A stretch of DNA of 64,000 bases from Streptomyces coeruleorubidus (lineage in GTDB: Bacteria > Actinomycetota > Actinomycetes > Streptomycetales > Streptomycetaceae): NCBI RefSeq assembly GCF_028885415.1, contig NZ_CP118527.1:7874001-7938000 (forward strand), in the 5' to 3' direction. Both the position numbers and the translations under genes were made by a program. This document shows positions 1-9,479 of the stretch, piece by piece (position 1 is the stretch's first letter; each line of letters opens with the position of its first letter). The notes beneath the pieces are model-generated. The model searched no databases and was not told the origin of the DNA. It saw only the letters and a program-made list of their open reading frames with translations.

Positions 1-27
1 GACCGCGCGCGGATTACCGCGCTTCGC

Positions 28-534
28 TCACAGGGGTGCGCGCATGCACACGCGTGGCCAGCGGTCCAGGCCGTGCTCGGCCTCCGTCGCGCGGATCTCG
101 CGCAGGCCGGGGGTGAGGTCCGCCTCCGTCAGGCTGCGGAAGCCGAGGCGGGCGTAGTAGGGGGCGTTCCACGGGACCTCCGCGAAGGTGGTCAGCGTCA
201 GGGCGGTCAGGCCCTCCTCGCGGGCGCGGCCGGCGGCGTACGCCAGGAGGGCGCGGCCCACGCCCCGGCGGGCTGCGCGCGGGTGGACCGAGACCTGCTC
301 GATGTGCAGGGCGCCGTCCACGGGTTCGGCGACGAGGTACGCGACCGGGTGGCCCCGCTCGTCCACCGCGACCCAGCAGCGGCCCGCCCCCCGGTAGCGC
401 TCCAGCACGTCGAGCGCGGGCGGTTCGTCGTCGGCGATCTCCGGCATGCCGAGGTCGCGGAAGGGGGCACCGGCGGCACGTTCGATGTCCTGGAGGGCGG
501 GAAGTTCGGCGGCGGTCGCGGGGCGGATACGCAT
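28..534 (-). CDS. GNAT family N-acetyltransferase
   Basis: Predicted cytosolic acetyl-CoA-dependent N-acetyltransferase of about 168 residues; the substrate is unknown. The GNAT core is visible: an N-terminal MRIRPATAAELPAL strand/helix, a central strand with HIEQVSVHP, and the acetyl-CoA loop RRGVGRALL (R-x-x-G-x-G/A type). The C-terminal stretch with YARLGF is the usual final GNAT motif. I chose the ATG that begins MRIRPAT because GNAT proteins normally start one strand before this motif. An upstream in-frame GTG at 561 would add nine residues. Neither start has a convincing ribosome-binding site. It is transcribed away from the broken hydrolase on its right. Confidence 0.88.
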   Translation of the reverse strand: MRIRPATAAELPALQDIERAAGAPFRDLGMPEIADDEPPALDVLERYRGAGRCWVAVDERGHPVAYLVAEPVDGALHIEQVSVHPRAARRGVGRALLAYAAGRAREEGLTALTLTTFAEVPWNAPYYARLGFRSLTEADLTPGLREIRATEAEHGLDRWPRVCMRAPL

Positions 535-541
535 GGGGTGA

Positions 542-1090
542 GTATGCGGCGCGGTCGGCACCGGGATCCGGTGGATACCCTCGTTCCTTCTGCCGGGGCA
601 GGAACCGTCATGCGTCTACGTGCACGGCCTGGGCGCCACGTCGCCCGCCTACTTCACCGAGATCGCGGTCCATCCCCTGCTGGCCGGTCACCGTTCGCTG
701 CTGATCGACCTGCTGGGGCACGGCATCAGCGACCGGCCGACGAGCTTCGACTACACCTGGAATCACACGCCGACGCGCTCGCCGACGCGCTCGCCGCGTT
801 GCTCACCGCCGCGGGCGTCACCGGGGCGGAGCTGATCGCGCAGAGCATGGGCGGCTCGGTGGCCATCGTCCTGGCCGCCCGGCATCCCCACCTGGTCTCC
901 CGCCTCGTCCTGGTCGACGCCAACCGCGACCCGGTACCGCGCGTCCCCGGATCGTCGGGCGGCAGCGGGATCACCGCCTGCACCGAGCAGCAGTTCCTGG
1001 CCGGCGGGTGGGAAGAGGTCCGCGACCGGGTCGGCCCCCACTGGTGGTCCACGATGCGTCTGGCCGGCCGGGAGGCCCGGCCGGGCCACG
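542..1090 (+). pseudogene. Alpha/beta-hydrolase remnant (frameshifted, truncated at both ends)
   Basis: An alpha/beta-hydrolase is readable in two frames. Frame 2 gives SCVYVHGLGATSPAYF and LLIDLLGHGISDRP, the oxyanion HG and following strands. From about 770 the reading continues in frame 1 with ESHADALADALAALL, the nucleophile elbow QSMGGS and the next strand LVSRLVLVDANRDP. One base appears to be missing near TACACCTGGAATCAC, which would read FDYTLESH if a C were restored. No start codon precedes the first frame (a TGA lies at 539-541), and the lid/His region is missing after about 1090. The gene is therefore broken three ways. The frameshift could be a sequencing error, but the missing ends cannot. 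Confidence 0.8.
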
Positions 1091-1102
1091 CACAGCGGGA
1101 CG

Positions 1103-1549
1103 TCAGCCCGGCGTCGGGGGCCGCACGCCCGTCCCATCACGCACGACACCGCTGCTGTCCCCACGCAGCACCTCATGACCGTCCTGGTTGACGATCACGA
1201 TGCCGAGTTCGAGCTCCGTCCCGGACCGCGTCCGCCTCAGCGCCCGTACCGTCACGCGCGCGGTGATGGTCTCGCCCTCCCAGACGGGTTTGAGGAACTC
1301 CCAGTTCATCCGGCGGGCGATGTAGTCCAGTCGCCCTCCGATCCGCGTCGCCAGCGACGCCGTCAGCAGACCGTGCGCCATGACCGGCCCGTCGGCCGAG
1401 ACATGGTGGCGCCCCTCGTCACCCACGAGCGAGGCGAAGGCGGCGATGTCCTCGGCCAGGATGGTGCGTTGTGCCGTGAGCACCTGACCCACCAGGAGTG
1501 CGGATGCCTTGTTCTCTCCGCCGGCTCCGAAGTCCCCCTCTTGCGCCAC
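1103..1549 (-). CDS. MaoC-like dehydratase-domain protein (hot-dog fold)
   Basis: A protein of about 148 residues with a single hot-dog domain of the MaoC/R-hydratase type. It has the segment ILAEDIAAFASLVGD and the helix motif VMAHGLLTASLATR, typical of MaoC N-terminal domains. The expected catalytic D-x-N-x-x-H motif reads GDEGRHHVSADG, so hydratase activity is uncertain. The GTG at 1549 is chosen because AAGGGGAGAAC precedes it at good spacing; upstream in-frame ATGs lie inside the merR gene. It is the second gene of a merR-maoC unit with a gap of about 40 bp, which suggests control by that regulator. Substrate unknown, possibly a CoA thioester. Confidence 0.75.
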   Translation of the reverse strand: MAQEGDFGAGGENKASALLVGQVLTAQRTILAEDIAAFASLVGDEGRHHVSADGPVMAHGLLTASLATRIGGRLDYIARRMNWEFLKPVWEGETITARVTVRALRRTRSGTELELGIVIVNQDGHEVLRGDSSGVVRDGTGVRPPTPG

Positions 1550-1589
1550 GTTCTCCCCTTCCGTTCGTTCCACTCGTTCCACGCGCTCG

Positions 1590-1997
1590 TCAGGCGGGCA
1601 CGCGCTCCGGGTCGGCATCGTCAAAGGGCGGGTAGGCCCGGTTGCCCATGCGCTCGGCCGCGTCGATGTAGTCGGCGAGGGCGTTCCGGGACCGGGCGAG
1701 CGCGGCCATCTGGTCGTCCAGCCGGCGCAGCCGCGACCGCATCGCCGCCAGCAGTTCGGGACACCCGAGCAGCTCCGGGGCCTCTCCGACCGCACAGGGC
1801 AGCAGATACGCGATGTCCTCGGACGATAAGCCGGCGCCGAGCAGGTGGCGGATCTGTCTCACCCGCAGTACCGCGTTCTCGTCGTACTCGCGGTACCCGT
1901 TCGTGCCGCGGTCCGCCTCCAGCAGGCCCTGGGCCTCGTAGTAGCGCAACTGATGGGCGTTGACGCCCGTTCGGCGACTCAGTTCCCCGATACGCAT
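1590..1997 (-). CDS. MerR family transcriptional regulator
   Basis: A 135-residue one-component regulator. The N-terminal winged helix-turn-helix is unmistakable: MRIGELSRRTGVNAHQLRYY, then GYREYDENAVLRVRQIRHLLGAGLSSEDI. It is followed by a long dimerisation helix around RSRLRRLDDQMAAL. Cysteines occur near PCAVGE and LLGCPELL but not in a classical metal-binding pattern, so the effector is unknown. The ATG at 1997 is used; it has GAGG upstream. The gene is divergent from the imine-reductase-like gene, and the 49-bp gap carries a MerR-type operator, so that gene is the likely target. Confidence 0.9.
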   Translation of the reverse strand: MRIGELSRRTGVNAHQLRYYEAQGLLEADRGTNGYREYDENAVLRVRQIRHLLGAGLSSEDIAYLLPCAVGEAPELLGCPELLAAMRSRLRRLDDQMAALARSRNALADYIDAAERMGNRAYPPFDDADPERVPA

Positions 1998-2008
1998 CAA
2001 AACCTCGC

Positions 2009-2040
2009 TTGACCTTCACACCGGTATCAACGTTGACGAT
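2009..2040 (+). promoter_or_regulatory. MerR-type promoter/operator between merR and the imine-reductase-like gene
   Basis: A -35-like TTGACC (2009-2014) and a weak -10-like TGACGAT (2034-2040) are separated by about 19 bp, the long spacer typical of MerR-activated promoters. Between them lies an imperfect dyad, ACCTTCACACC / GGTATCAACGT (2012-2033), with 8 of 11 positions paired. The ATG of the rightward gene is at 2047 with no ribosome-binding site, so its mRNA may be leaderless. Assigned by pattern only. Confidence 0.55.
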
Positions 2041-2046
2041 GCTGCC

Positions 2047-2934
2047 ATGAACAGAACCGACACACCCGTGACAGTCATCGGACTCGGACTGATGGGCCAG
2101 GCGCTCGCCGGCGCGTTCCTGAAAGCCGGACATCCCACGACCGTGTGGAACCGTACGACCGCCAAAGCCGACGGGCTGGTGGCCCGGGGCGCACGGCTCG
2201 CGCCGACAGTCGGCGACGCGGTGCGGGCCGGCTCCCTGACGATCATCTGCGTCACCGATTACCAGGCCGTGCGGGAGCTGTTCGGCACGGGCGACGTCGG
2301 GCTCGACGGCACGACGCTGGTCAATCTGACCTCGGGCGACTCGGCCCAGGCCCGGGAGACCGCCCGATGGGCCGAACAGCGCGGCGCCCGCTACCTGGAC
2401 GGCGCGATCATGGCCGTCCCGCCGGCCATCGGCACGCCCGAGGCGGTGATTCTGCACAGCGGCCCGCAGGCGCACTTCGACGCGCACAAGCCGACCCTCG
2501 ACGCGCTCGGCACCGTCACCCACCTCGGTGCGGACCACGGCCTTGCGTCCCTGTACGACGTGGCCGGACTGGCCATGATGTGGAGCGTCCTGAACGCCTG
2601 GCTCCAGGGCACCGCGCTGCTCAGGACGGCCGGTGTCGACGCCGCGACGTACGCGCCGTTCGCGCAGCGGATCGCCGCCGGTGTGGCCGAATGGCTGCCC
2701 GGATACGCCGAGCAGATCGACAGCGGCTCCTTCCCGGCCGAGGTGTCGGCCCTGGAGACCGACGCGCGGGCCATGGCACACCTGGTCGAGGAGAGCGAGG
2801 CGGTGGGTGTCAACGCCGAACTGCCGAAGCTGTTCAAGGCGATGGCCGACCGCTCGATCGCCGCGGGACACGGTGGCGAGCAGTACCCCGTGCTGATCGA
2901 AGAGTTCAGCAAACCCGGGCCCGGCGACGACTGA
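2047..2934 (+). CDS. NAD(P)-binding imine-reductase-like oxidoreductase
   Basis: A 295-residue enzyme of the beta-hydroxyacid dehydrogenase superfamily. The Rossmann motif GLGLMGQAL (residues 12-20) is followed by VWNRT, an NADPH-type arginine region. The interdomain helix has LYDVAGLAMMW with Asp171 where imine reductases carry their catalytic Asp or Tyr; true hydroxyacid dehydrogenases have Lys here. It would therefore reduce cyclic or exocyclic C=N bonds with NADPH; the natural substrate is unknown. The start ATG lies directly after the MerR-type promoter. It is divergent from merR-maoC and convergent with the zinc-ribbon gene. A generic 6-phosphogluconate-dehydrogenase-like role is the alternative. 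Confidence 0.8.
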   Translation: MNRTDTPVTVIGLGLMGQALAGAFLKAGHPTTVWNRTTAKADGLVARGARLAPTVGDAVRAGSLTIICVTDYQAVRELFGTGDVGLDGTTLVNLTSGDSAQARETARWAEQRGARYLDGAIMAVPPAIGTPEAVILHSGPQAHFDAHKPTLDALGTVTHLGADHGLASLYDVAGLAMMWSVLNAWLQGTALLRTAGVDAATYAPFAQRIAAGVAEWLPGYAEQIDSGSFPAEVSALETDARAMAHLVEESEAVGVNAELPKLFKAMADRSIAAGHGGEQYPVLIEEFSKPGPGDD

Positions 2935-2948
2935 CCTGCTCGCGCGTG

Positions 2949-4442
2949 TCAGGGCGCCCGGTTCTCCGTGCCGGTGGCGTCCAGTGCGCCGGCCGGGGCG
3001 TTCACCGGCCGTGGTCTGCCGGTGAGGTCGAGGACGAACAGCGGGATGCCGAGGGCGTCGGCGCGGGCCCGGGCGTCGTCCGCGTACCCGGCGAGGGAGA
3101 AGTACAGGCAGTCCGCCGACTCCGTCATGGCCGTCAGCCACAGGCACTCCACGTCCCGCAGGGTCGCCGGGCGCACGGCCGGGTCGACCAGCGCGACGAC
3201 GCCGCGGGCGGCGAGCCCGATCCCGGACGGCGGCCGCTGGTCCGCCCGCCGGACGCCCCGGTAACCGAGCCAGCGCAGGTACAGCGCGGCGGCCGTGACG
3301 GCGTCGAGCGCGGTACGGATCGTGACGGAACGGAAGGGGGGCCGGGGGGCAGCGGCAGCATCGTCGGCGTCGGTCCAGGCACGGTCGACGGCGTCGCCAC
3401 GGCTGCGGCTACTGGCGGCGGCCTGGCCGTGGCTTTCGGCTGCGGCATCGCTGCGGCTTCCGGCGTCGTCACCGGGGGCGTCACCGGGGTCGGTCCCGGC
3501 GCGGTCGACGGCGTTGGCACCGCCGCGGCTGCGGCTACTGGCGGCGGTCTCGCCACGGCCACCGGCCTTGGCATGGCCGCGGCCTCCGGCGTCGTCACCG
3601 GGGTTGGCCCCGGCGCGGTCGACGGCGTCGGCACCGCCGCGGCTGCGGCTACCGGCGGCGGTCCGGCCACGGCCACCGGCTGCGGCATCGCTGCGGCCTC
3701 CGGCGTCGTCACCGGGGTTGGCCCCGGCGCGGTCGACGGCGTCGGCACCGCCGCGGCTGCGGCTACCGGCGGCAGCCCTGCCACGGCTTCCGGCCTCGGC
3801 CCCGCCCCGGCCACCGGCCTCGGCGGCGGCGCCAGCACCGACATCGGCGTCGGCCCCTGCACTGTCACCGGACCTGGCAGAGGCAGGGGCCCCCTCGGCG
3901 TAGGCAGAGGCGGCGACCCGCTCGGCGGATGCGGCGTCGTGCGGGCGGGTCGCACGGCCCGGGTCCGTCGCGCCCTCCCGGCCGGCCTCGGCGTCCGCGT
4001 CAACCGTGATGTCCCGGTCACGTCTGAGGCCGCCGTCGGCTGTCGTGTCCTGGCCCGTCGTGCCGCCCGGCCTGAGGCCCTGGTCGGCTGCCGTGTCCTG
4101 CCTCGTCGTGCCGTCAGGACTCAGCACATCGTCGGATGTCCTGTCCCGGCCCGTCGAACCGCCGCCGCCGGGCATCCACCGCCCCTCCGCCAGCGGCACC
4201 CGCAGCACCGTCCCGCACGGGCACCCCACCTCCGGCCGTGGCCACTCCCCGCGTCGGCCGCAGCGCTCGCACCGCACCGCCACCCAGTCGTCCTGCCAGA
4301 CGCGATGGGCGACGGGCGTCACCGTCCCGTCCCGGTCGAGCCGCGGGGCGACGGGCGCTCCGCACACGCACGGGTACGACGGGGCCGTGAAGCGGTGCTC
4401 TCGTCGGCAGGACGGACAGCGCACCGGCACGTTCTCGGCCAT
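2949..4442 (-). CDS. Zinc-ribbon protein with internal 38-residue repeats and C-terminal Mrr-like nuclease-fold domain
   Basis: A 497-residue protein in three parts. The N-terminus has paired CxxC/CxC knuckles (CPSC, CVCG, CERC, CPCG), suggesting two zinc ribbons. Residues of about 95-380 are Gly/Ala/Arg/Asp-rich and probably disordered, containing tandem repeats around SRSRGGADAVDRAG. The C-terminus resembles a restriction-endonuclease-like (Mrr_cat) domain: SVTIRTALDAVTAAALYLRW, then VALVDPAVRPATLRDVECLW and FVLDLTGRP. The classical D-ExK nuclease motif is not clear, so it may bind rather than cut DNA. The ATG at 4442 has GGGAG upstream; a GTG at 4448 is possible. It lies tail-to-tail with the imine-reductase-like gene. 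Role unknown. Confidence 0.75.
   Translation of the reverse strand: MAENVPVRCPSCRREHRFTAPSYPCVCGAPVAPRLDRDGTVTPVAHRVWQDDWVAVRCERCGRRGEWPRPEVGCPCGTVLRVPLAEGRWMPGGGGSTGRDRTSDDVLSPDGTTRQDTAADQGLRPGGTTGQDTTADGGLRRDRDITVDADAEAGREGATDPGRATRPHDAASAERVAASAYAEGAPASARSGDSAGADADVGAGAAAEAGGRGGAEAGSRGRAAAGSRSRGGADAVDRAGANPGDDAGGRSDAAAGGRGRTAAGSRSRGGADAVDRAGANPGDDAGGRGHAKAGGRGETAASSRSRGGANAVDRAGTDPGDAPGDDAGSRSDAAAESHGQAAASSRSRGDAVDRAWTDADDAAAAPRPPFRSVTIRTALDAVTAAALYLRWLGYRGVRRADQRPPSGIGLAARGVVALVDPAVRPATLRDVECLWLTAMTESADCLYFSLAGYADDARARADALGIPLFVLDLTGRPRPVNAPAGALDATGTENRAP
3378..3840. repeat. 114-bp tandem repeat array inside the zinc-ribbon/Mrr-like gene
   Basis: The string GGCGCGGTCGACGGCGT recurs at 3498, 3612 and 3726 with an exact period of 114 bp (38 codons). 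A degenerate copy lies at 3378, offset by an extra 6 bp. The repeats stay in frame and encode the low-complexity middle of the protein, so copy number can vary without breaking the gene. Confidence 0.85.
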
Positions 4443-4570
4443 GACCACTCCCGTACGGCGTCACATCGGGACAGCGCGTCCATCGTGCTCCAGCGAGCCC
4501 CTGCCTGTCCGCCGCTTGTCCCTCTCTTGACGCCCTTCGCCCACCCCACATACATTCATTCCAGATCGTA

Positions 4571-4595
4571 GAAGTTACTTTCCATCATACGGAAG
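4571..4595 (+). promoter_or_regulatory. Operator-like site upstream of gcl, shared with hyi
   Basis: The site contains GAAGTTACTTTCC followed by ATACGGAAG: three GGAA/TTCC half-sites that can form nested dyads. A closely related site lies in front of hyi (11399-11424). In Streptomyces coelicolor the allantoin repressor AllR is reported to control gcl and related genes. That this is its site here is inference. Confidence 0.6.
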
Positions 4596-4652
4596 AGCTC
4601 ACCGCGGGGCGCGACGGGAGTGCGAATCCGACAGCCGAAGCAGGAGTACTCG

Positions 4653-6437
<1,785 letters not shown>

Positions 6438-6453
6438 CGCGTACGCGGGAGAA

Positions 6454-6483
6454 GGGCGGGGCGTCCGGGAGGACGGCCCGCCC
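6454..6483 (+). terminator. Hairpin terminator after gcl
   Basis: Arms GGGCGGGGCGTCC and GGACGGCCCGCCC (12 of 13 paired) enclose a 4-nt loop, 17 bp after the gcl stop. It sits between convergent genes and may act in both directions. Confidence 0.7.
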
Positions 6484-6526
6484 CTACGCGTGCGTGCCCC
6501 GGGGCCCGGGCGCGCCGGGACCGCGG

Positions 6527-7144
6527 TCAGGCCCCGCCGCCCCCACCGCCGCCTCCGCACCCGCCGCAGTAGGAGTGACCCCCGCCACCCCCGCCCGTAC
6601 CGCGCGGTGAGTGCTTGAGGAGGCTCTTGCCGCCCACCTTCGCCCGGCGGATCAGCCCCGCCCGCAGGGCGAAGCGCGGCACCAGCAGCCGCAGGGCCGC
6701 CTCGCCGTGCAGCGCGACGGCGAGCAGCCGCTCGTGGTCGGTCAGGCCGCGCCTGCTCGCGGGCAGCGGATGGCGCTGCCGCAGGTCCCGCACCTGGCGG
6801 CGGGCGCCGCGCGTCGGGCCGAGCAGCGGGTAGCGCAGCAGGCCCGCCTCCGCGAGCGGGATGCGCATGAGAGCCAGCGCGAGCCGTACGCCCGGATCCT
6901 TGACCAACGTCCGCAGACAGGCGGGCTCCTGGAGACAGGCGTGCACCTCCTGGGCCAGGGAGGACGGCGGTCGCTCCGCGCTCACGGCGTCCGCGAGGCC
7001 GGCCCGTATCGTCCCCGGCCGGTCCGGCTCCACCAGGCCCCGCAGATACAGGTCCACCACGGCGACGGTGACGGCGGCCCGCGGGCCGCCCCCCAGTAGT
7101 GCGATCTCGTGCGGCTCCAGCCGGACCGCCGTACCGTCGCCCAT
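6527..7144 (-). CDS. TIGR04222-like protein with Gly/Cys-rich tail
   Basis: A 205-residue protein of unknown function. It begins with EPHEIALLGGGPRAAVTVAV, the start motif of Streptomyces TIGR04222-type proteins, and ends in a Gly/Cys-rich tail (YCGGCGGGGGGGG) typical of that group. Typical members are longer and carry membrane segments between these parts; none is visible here, so this is a short, possibly soluble version. GGGGGTGAG precedes the ATG at 7144. It is convergent with gcl. No function can be given from sequence. Confidence 0.75.
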   Translation of the reverse strand: MGDGTAVRLEPHEIALLGGGPRAAVTVAVVDLYLRGLVEPDRPGTIRAGLADAVSAERPPSSLAQEVHACLQEPACLRTLVKDPGVRLALALMRIPLAEAGLLRYPLLGPTRGARRQVRDLRQRHPLPASRRGLTDHERLLAVALHGEAALRLLVPRFALRAGLIRRAKVGGKSLLKHSPRGTGGGGGGHSYCGGCGGGGGGGGA

Positions 7145-7225
7145 GGCTCACCCCCGTGCCGGGGCCCGCCGCCCCCGTGCCGGCGGGCCCCTTGTGCCGA
7201 GAATGTGCCCGGCCCCGGGGGCGGT

Positions 7226-7255
7226 TGAAGCTCCCCGAGGCTTCAGCCCTGGGAG
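7226..7255 (+). other. Hairpin possibly from an insertion-sequence end
   Basis: TGAAGC (7226-7231) pairs with GCTTCA (7240-7245) around an 8-nt loop. Overlapping it, CTCCC can pair with GGGAG (7251-7255), giving two alternative folds. Such folded sequences are common at IS200/IS605 ends. The link to the tnpB element about 180 bp downstream is a guess. Confidence 0.3.
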
Positions 7256-7439
7256 GAATCGCAACTTTGTGGTCGCGGCGCGGAGTGCCGCGGTATCACT
7301 CGTGCGTGCGGCCGCGAAGAGGTCGGGTGCACTGTCAGCGGAGCAGGTGCTGTTTGCAGGCGGTGATGACGTCACCCGGTCGGGTGACGGGCGGTGAACG
7401 TGCAGTGGGCTGTCGTACGCGTGTGTAGGTTTGCTGATC

Positions 7440-8678
7440 GTGAAGGTGGTGGTTCAAGTCAGGCTGTTGCCGACGCCCGTGCAGGCGGCGGCACTTGAGA
7501 CGACGCTGCGTGCCTGCAACGAAGCAGCGACCTGGGCCAGCGGCGTGGCGTTCGAGAAGGGCGTGAAGCGGAACTTCGCGCTGCGCGAGCACACCTACGG
7601 ACAGATCAAGGCGCGGTGGGGGCTCGGGGCGCAGGCCGCCCAGCACGTGATCAAGAAGGTGTGTGACGCGTACGCCACCCTCAAGGCGAACCTGAAGGCC
7701 GGGAATCTGGGCAGGCCGGGCTCGCAGCGCTACCGCAGGGCTACACAGAAGCCGGTCGCCTTCCGGCCGGAGAGTGCGCAGCCGTACGACGACCGGATGC
7801 TGTCCTGGCAGATCGACCAGCGGCGGATCTCGATCTGGACGACTGCCGGGCGGGTAAAGGACGTGGTGTCCACCGCCGCCCCGGAGCAACTGGCCGCCTT
7901 GGCCCTGTACCGCAAGGGTGAATCGGACCTGTTATGCCGGGACGGCATGTGGTTCCTGCTGGCCACCTGCGAGGTACCGGAGGCCGAGCCGGACACTGAT
8001 CCGGTGGACTTCCTGGTCATCGACCTGGGCATCGTCAACATCGCCACCACCTCGGACGGCGAGATCATGGCCGGACGAGAGCTCAGCCGCATCCGCGTCC
8101 GGGAACGCAAGCTGCGTACCAAGCTGCGGAAGAAGAACACCCCGTCCGCCAAGCGCCGCCTGAAGAAACGGCGGCGCAATGAGGCGCGGCGGGCACGAGA
8201 CATCAACCATAAGATCGTGAAGCATGTGGTGGCCGAGGCGGAACGCACCGGTCGCGGGATCGCCCTGGAGGACCTGACGGGCATCCGCGAGCGGGTACGG
8301 CTGAGGAAGCCCCAACGGGCCACCCATTCCAGCTGGTCGTTTGCCCAGCTGGGGCAATTCATCGCGTACAAGGCCCGCCGGGCGGGGGTGCCGGTGGTGT
8401 ACGTCGATCCGGCGTACACCTCGCGCACCTGCGCCGAGTGCGGTCACATCGACAGGGCGAACCGGGTCTCGCAGGCCTGGTTCGCGTGCCGGTCCTGCGG
8501 ATTCGTTGATCACGCGGACCGGAACGGCTCCCGCAATATCCGCGCCAAAGCGTGGGATTTGTGGCGACGCGGGGCCCAGTCAACGGCCCCTGCTCCACCA
8601 CCGAAACCCAGGAGTGGGGCTGAACGCAAACGCAGCGTCACAGCCAGTGATGCCCGTTGTGCAAGCCCGTCGCTTTAG
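7440..8678 (+). CDS. tnpB: TnpB RNA-guided nuclease (IS605 OrfB)
   Basis: A protein of about 412 residues. All catalytic parts of an active TnpB RuvC nuclease are present (numbering from the GTG at 7440): Asp195 in FLVIDLGIVN, Glu277 in IALEDLTG and Asp360 in DHADRNGSRNI. The zinc finger CAEC...CRSC lies between the last two. The N-terminal wedge (VVVQVRLLPT) and a basic bridge rich in RRLKKRRRN are intact. In such elements TnpB, with an omega RNA from its own 3' end, cuts the donor site to retain the element. I prefer GTG 7440 because relatives begin with VKVVVQVRLLPTP; a TTG at 7431 is possible. A single-gene, apparently intact copy. Confidence 0.93.
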   Translation: MKVVVQVRLLPTPVQAAALETTLRACNEAATWASGVAFEKGVKRNFALREHTYGQIKARWGLGAQAAQHVIKKVCDAYATLKANLKAGNLGRPGSQRYRRATQKPVAFRPESAQPYDDRMLSWQIDQRRISIWTTAGRVKDVVSTAAPEQLAALALYRKGESDLLCRDGMWFLLATCEVPEAEPDTDPVDFLVIDLGIVNIATTSDGEIMAGRELSRIRVRERKLRTKLRKKNTPSAKRRLKKRRRNEARRARDINHKIVKHVVAEAERTGRGIALEDLTGIRERVRLRKPQRATHSSWSFAQLGQFIAYKARRAGVPVVYVDPAYTSRTCAECGHIDRANRVSQAWFACRSCGFVDHADRNGSRNIRAKAWDLWRRGAQSTAPAPPPKPRSGAERKRSVTASDARCASPSL

Positions 8679-8692
8679 CTACGGGTAGTTGA
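8560..8692 (+). ncRNA. Putative omega (guide) RNA at the tnpB 3' end
   Basis: TnpB elements are known to process an RNA from the tnpB 3' region ending at the right end of the element, with the guide just outside. Here the right-end hairpin is 8666-8685, so the scaffold would cover the tnpB tail and the guide would start near 8690. This is placed by family knowledge; the 5' boundary is arbitrary. Confidence 0.35.
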
Positions 8693-8762
8693 CAGGTTCA
8701 TTTGAGGGTTCCGTACAAGGCGTACGACCGTTGCCGTAGGCGTGTTCACACTTCGTGGTGTT

Positions 8763-8999
8763 TCACACCGCGTGGTGTTCCGACAGCCCCGGCCAGTCGT
8801 CCGGGCCGCCGCCCTGCCATTCGACGAGGTCGCTCTCCGCGACGTCGGTGACGTACAGGTCCGCCAGCCGCAGGATCTCGGCGACGTCGTCGGCGTGCGT
8901 GGCGACGCCCAGGGGCTCCTCGCCCAGGGTGACCCGGCGGGATCCGTCCAGGGCGGGGGGATGGACCACGATATGCGGGTGCTCGGTTGGATGTGCCAT
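8763..8999 (-). CDS. Small conserved hypothetical protein
   Basis: A 78-residue acidic protein beginning MAHPTEHPHIVVHPP and containing RRVTLGEEPLGVATHADD and VAEILRLADLYVTDVAES. Regular alternation and codon-position bias suggest a real gene. I do not recognise a domain. The ATG at 8999 begins a His/Pro-rich segment typical of the N-terminus. It lies between the tnpB element and the catalase remnant. Function unknown. Confidence 0.6.
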   Translation of the reverse strand: MAHPTEHPHIVVHPPALDGSRRVTLGEEPLGVATHADDVAEILRLADLYVTDVAESDLVEWQGGGPDDWPGLSEHHAV

Positions 9000-9306
9000 G
9001 CCTTCAGGCTGCTGCGGCCGGACCGGTTCCGCACCCTGGGCGGGCTGGCCGTCCGACGGCGCGAGGCTGGGCGCGACAGGACGTTCGCGCCGCCGGACGG
9101 GGTCTTGAGGGATGGGGCAGATACTGGGACCGCGGCGGGTGCGACGGACGCCAGGGCGGTCTTCCCTCAGGTCGAGAAGCCGGCCCGGGCGTCCTTCACC
9201 ACCGCACTGGCTCGCAGCCGCCGCGGTCCGCGCCCTGCCCGCGCCCGTGCCCGGGGCGACCACCCCTCATCCGGGTCGCCCTGGCGGTCGGACGCGGGCA
9301 GGGAGT

Positions 9307-9479
9307 TCAGTCCTCGCGCGGGGCGCGGACCGCCTGCTCCACGCGCCGCCCGTACTCGGAGCCGGCGGCACGAAGTTGTTCGGGGAGAACGCGGCCTGCT
9401 CCACCTCGGCGAAGACGTTGTCCGGGGTGCGGTCTAGCACCAGCCGGCCCACGCGCCGCGAAGCGTCAACAGCTTGTTG
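9307..9479 (-). pseudogene. Catalase remnant (large internal deletion, frameshift)
   Basis: Reading leftward, [20 protein letters not shown] and AFSPNNFVP are the conserved block of clade-3 haem catalases. In another frame [21 protein letters not shown] matches a catalase C-terminus. The N-terminal part with the haem-pocket His and Asn, and the region between these two blocks, are gone. The remnant begins right after a 15-bp palindrome that also stands in front of the uricase operon, so the catalase promoter was apparently joined to late coding sequence. It lies downstream of hyi-glxR on the same strand. In related gene orders a catalase occupies this spot, presumably to remove uricase peroxide. 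Confidence 0.8.

Larger units (their letters stand above)
7371..8693 (+). mobile_element. IS200/IS605-type element with tnpB only
   Basis: The element is bounded on the left by a perfect hairpin GTCACCC-GGTC-GGGTGAC (7371-7388) and on the right by CCCGTCGC-TTTA-GCTACGGG (8666-8685), a fold-back that contains the tnpB stop codon. No tnpA (Y1 transposase) is present, so it cannot move alone. The exact ends are not proven. It sits between the TIGR04222-like gene and a small conserved gene. Confidence 0.65.

Noticed and set aside
2145..4571. An 808-codon rightward open frame across the imine-reductase-like and zinc-ribbon genes
   Set aside because: It is the high-GC shadow of two supported genes on other frames; its product is Arg/Gly/Ala-rich with no domain.
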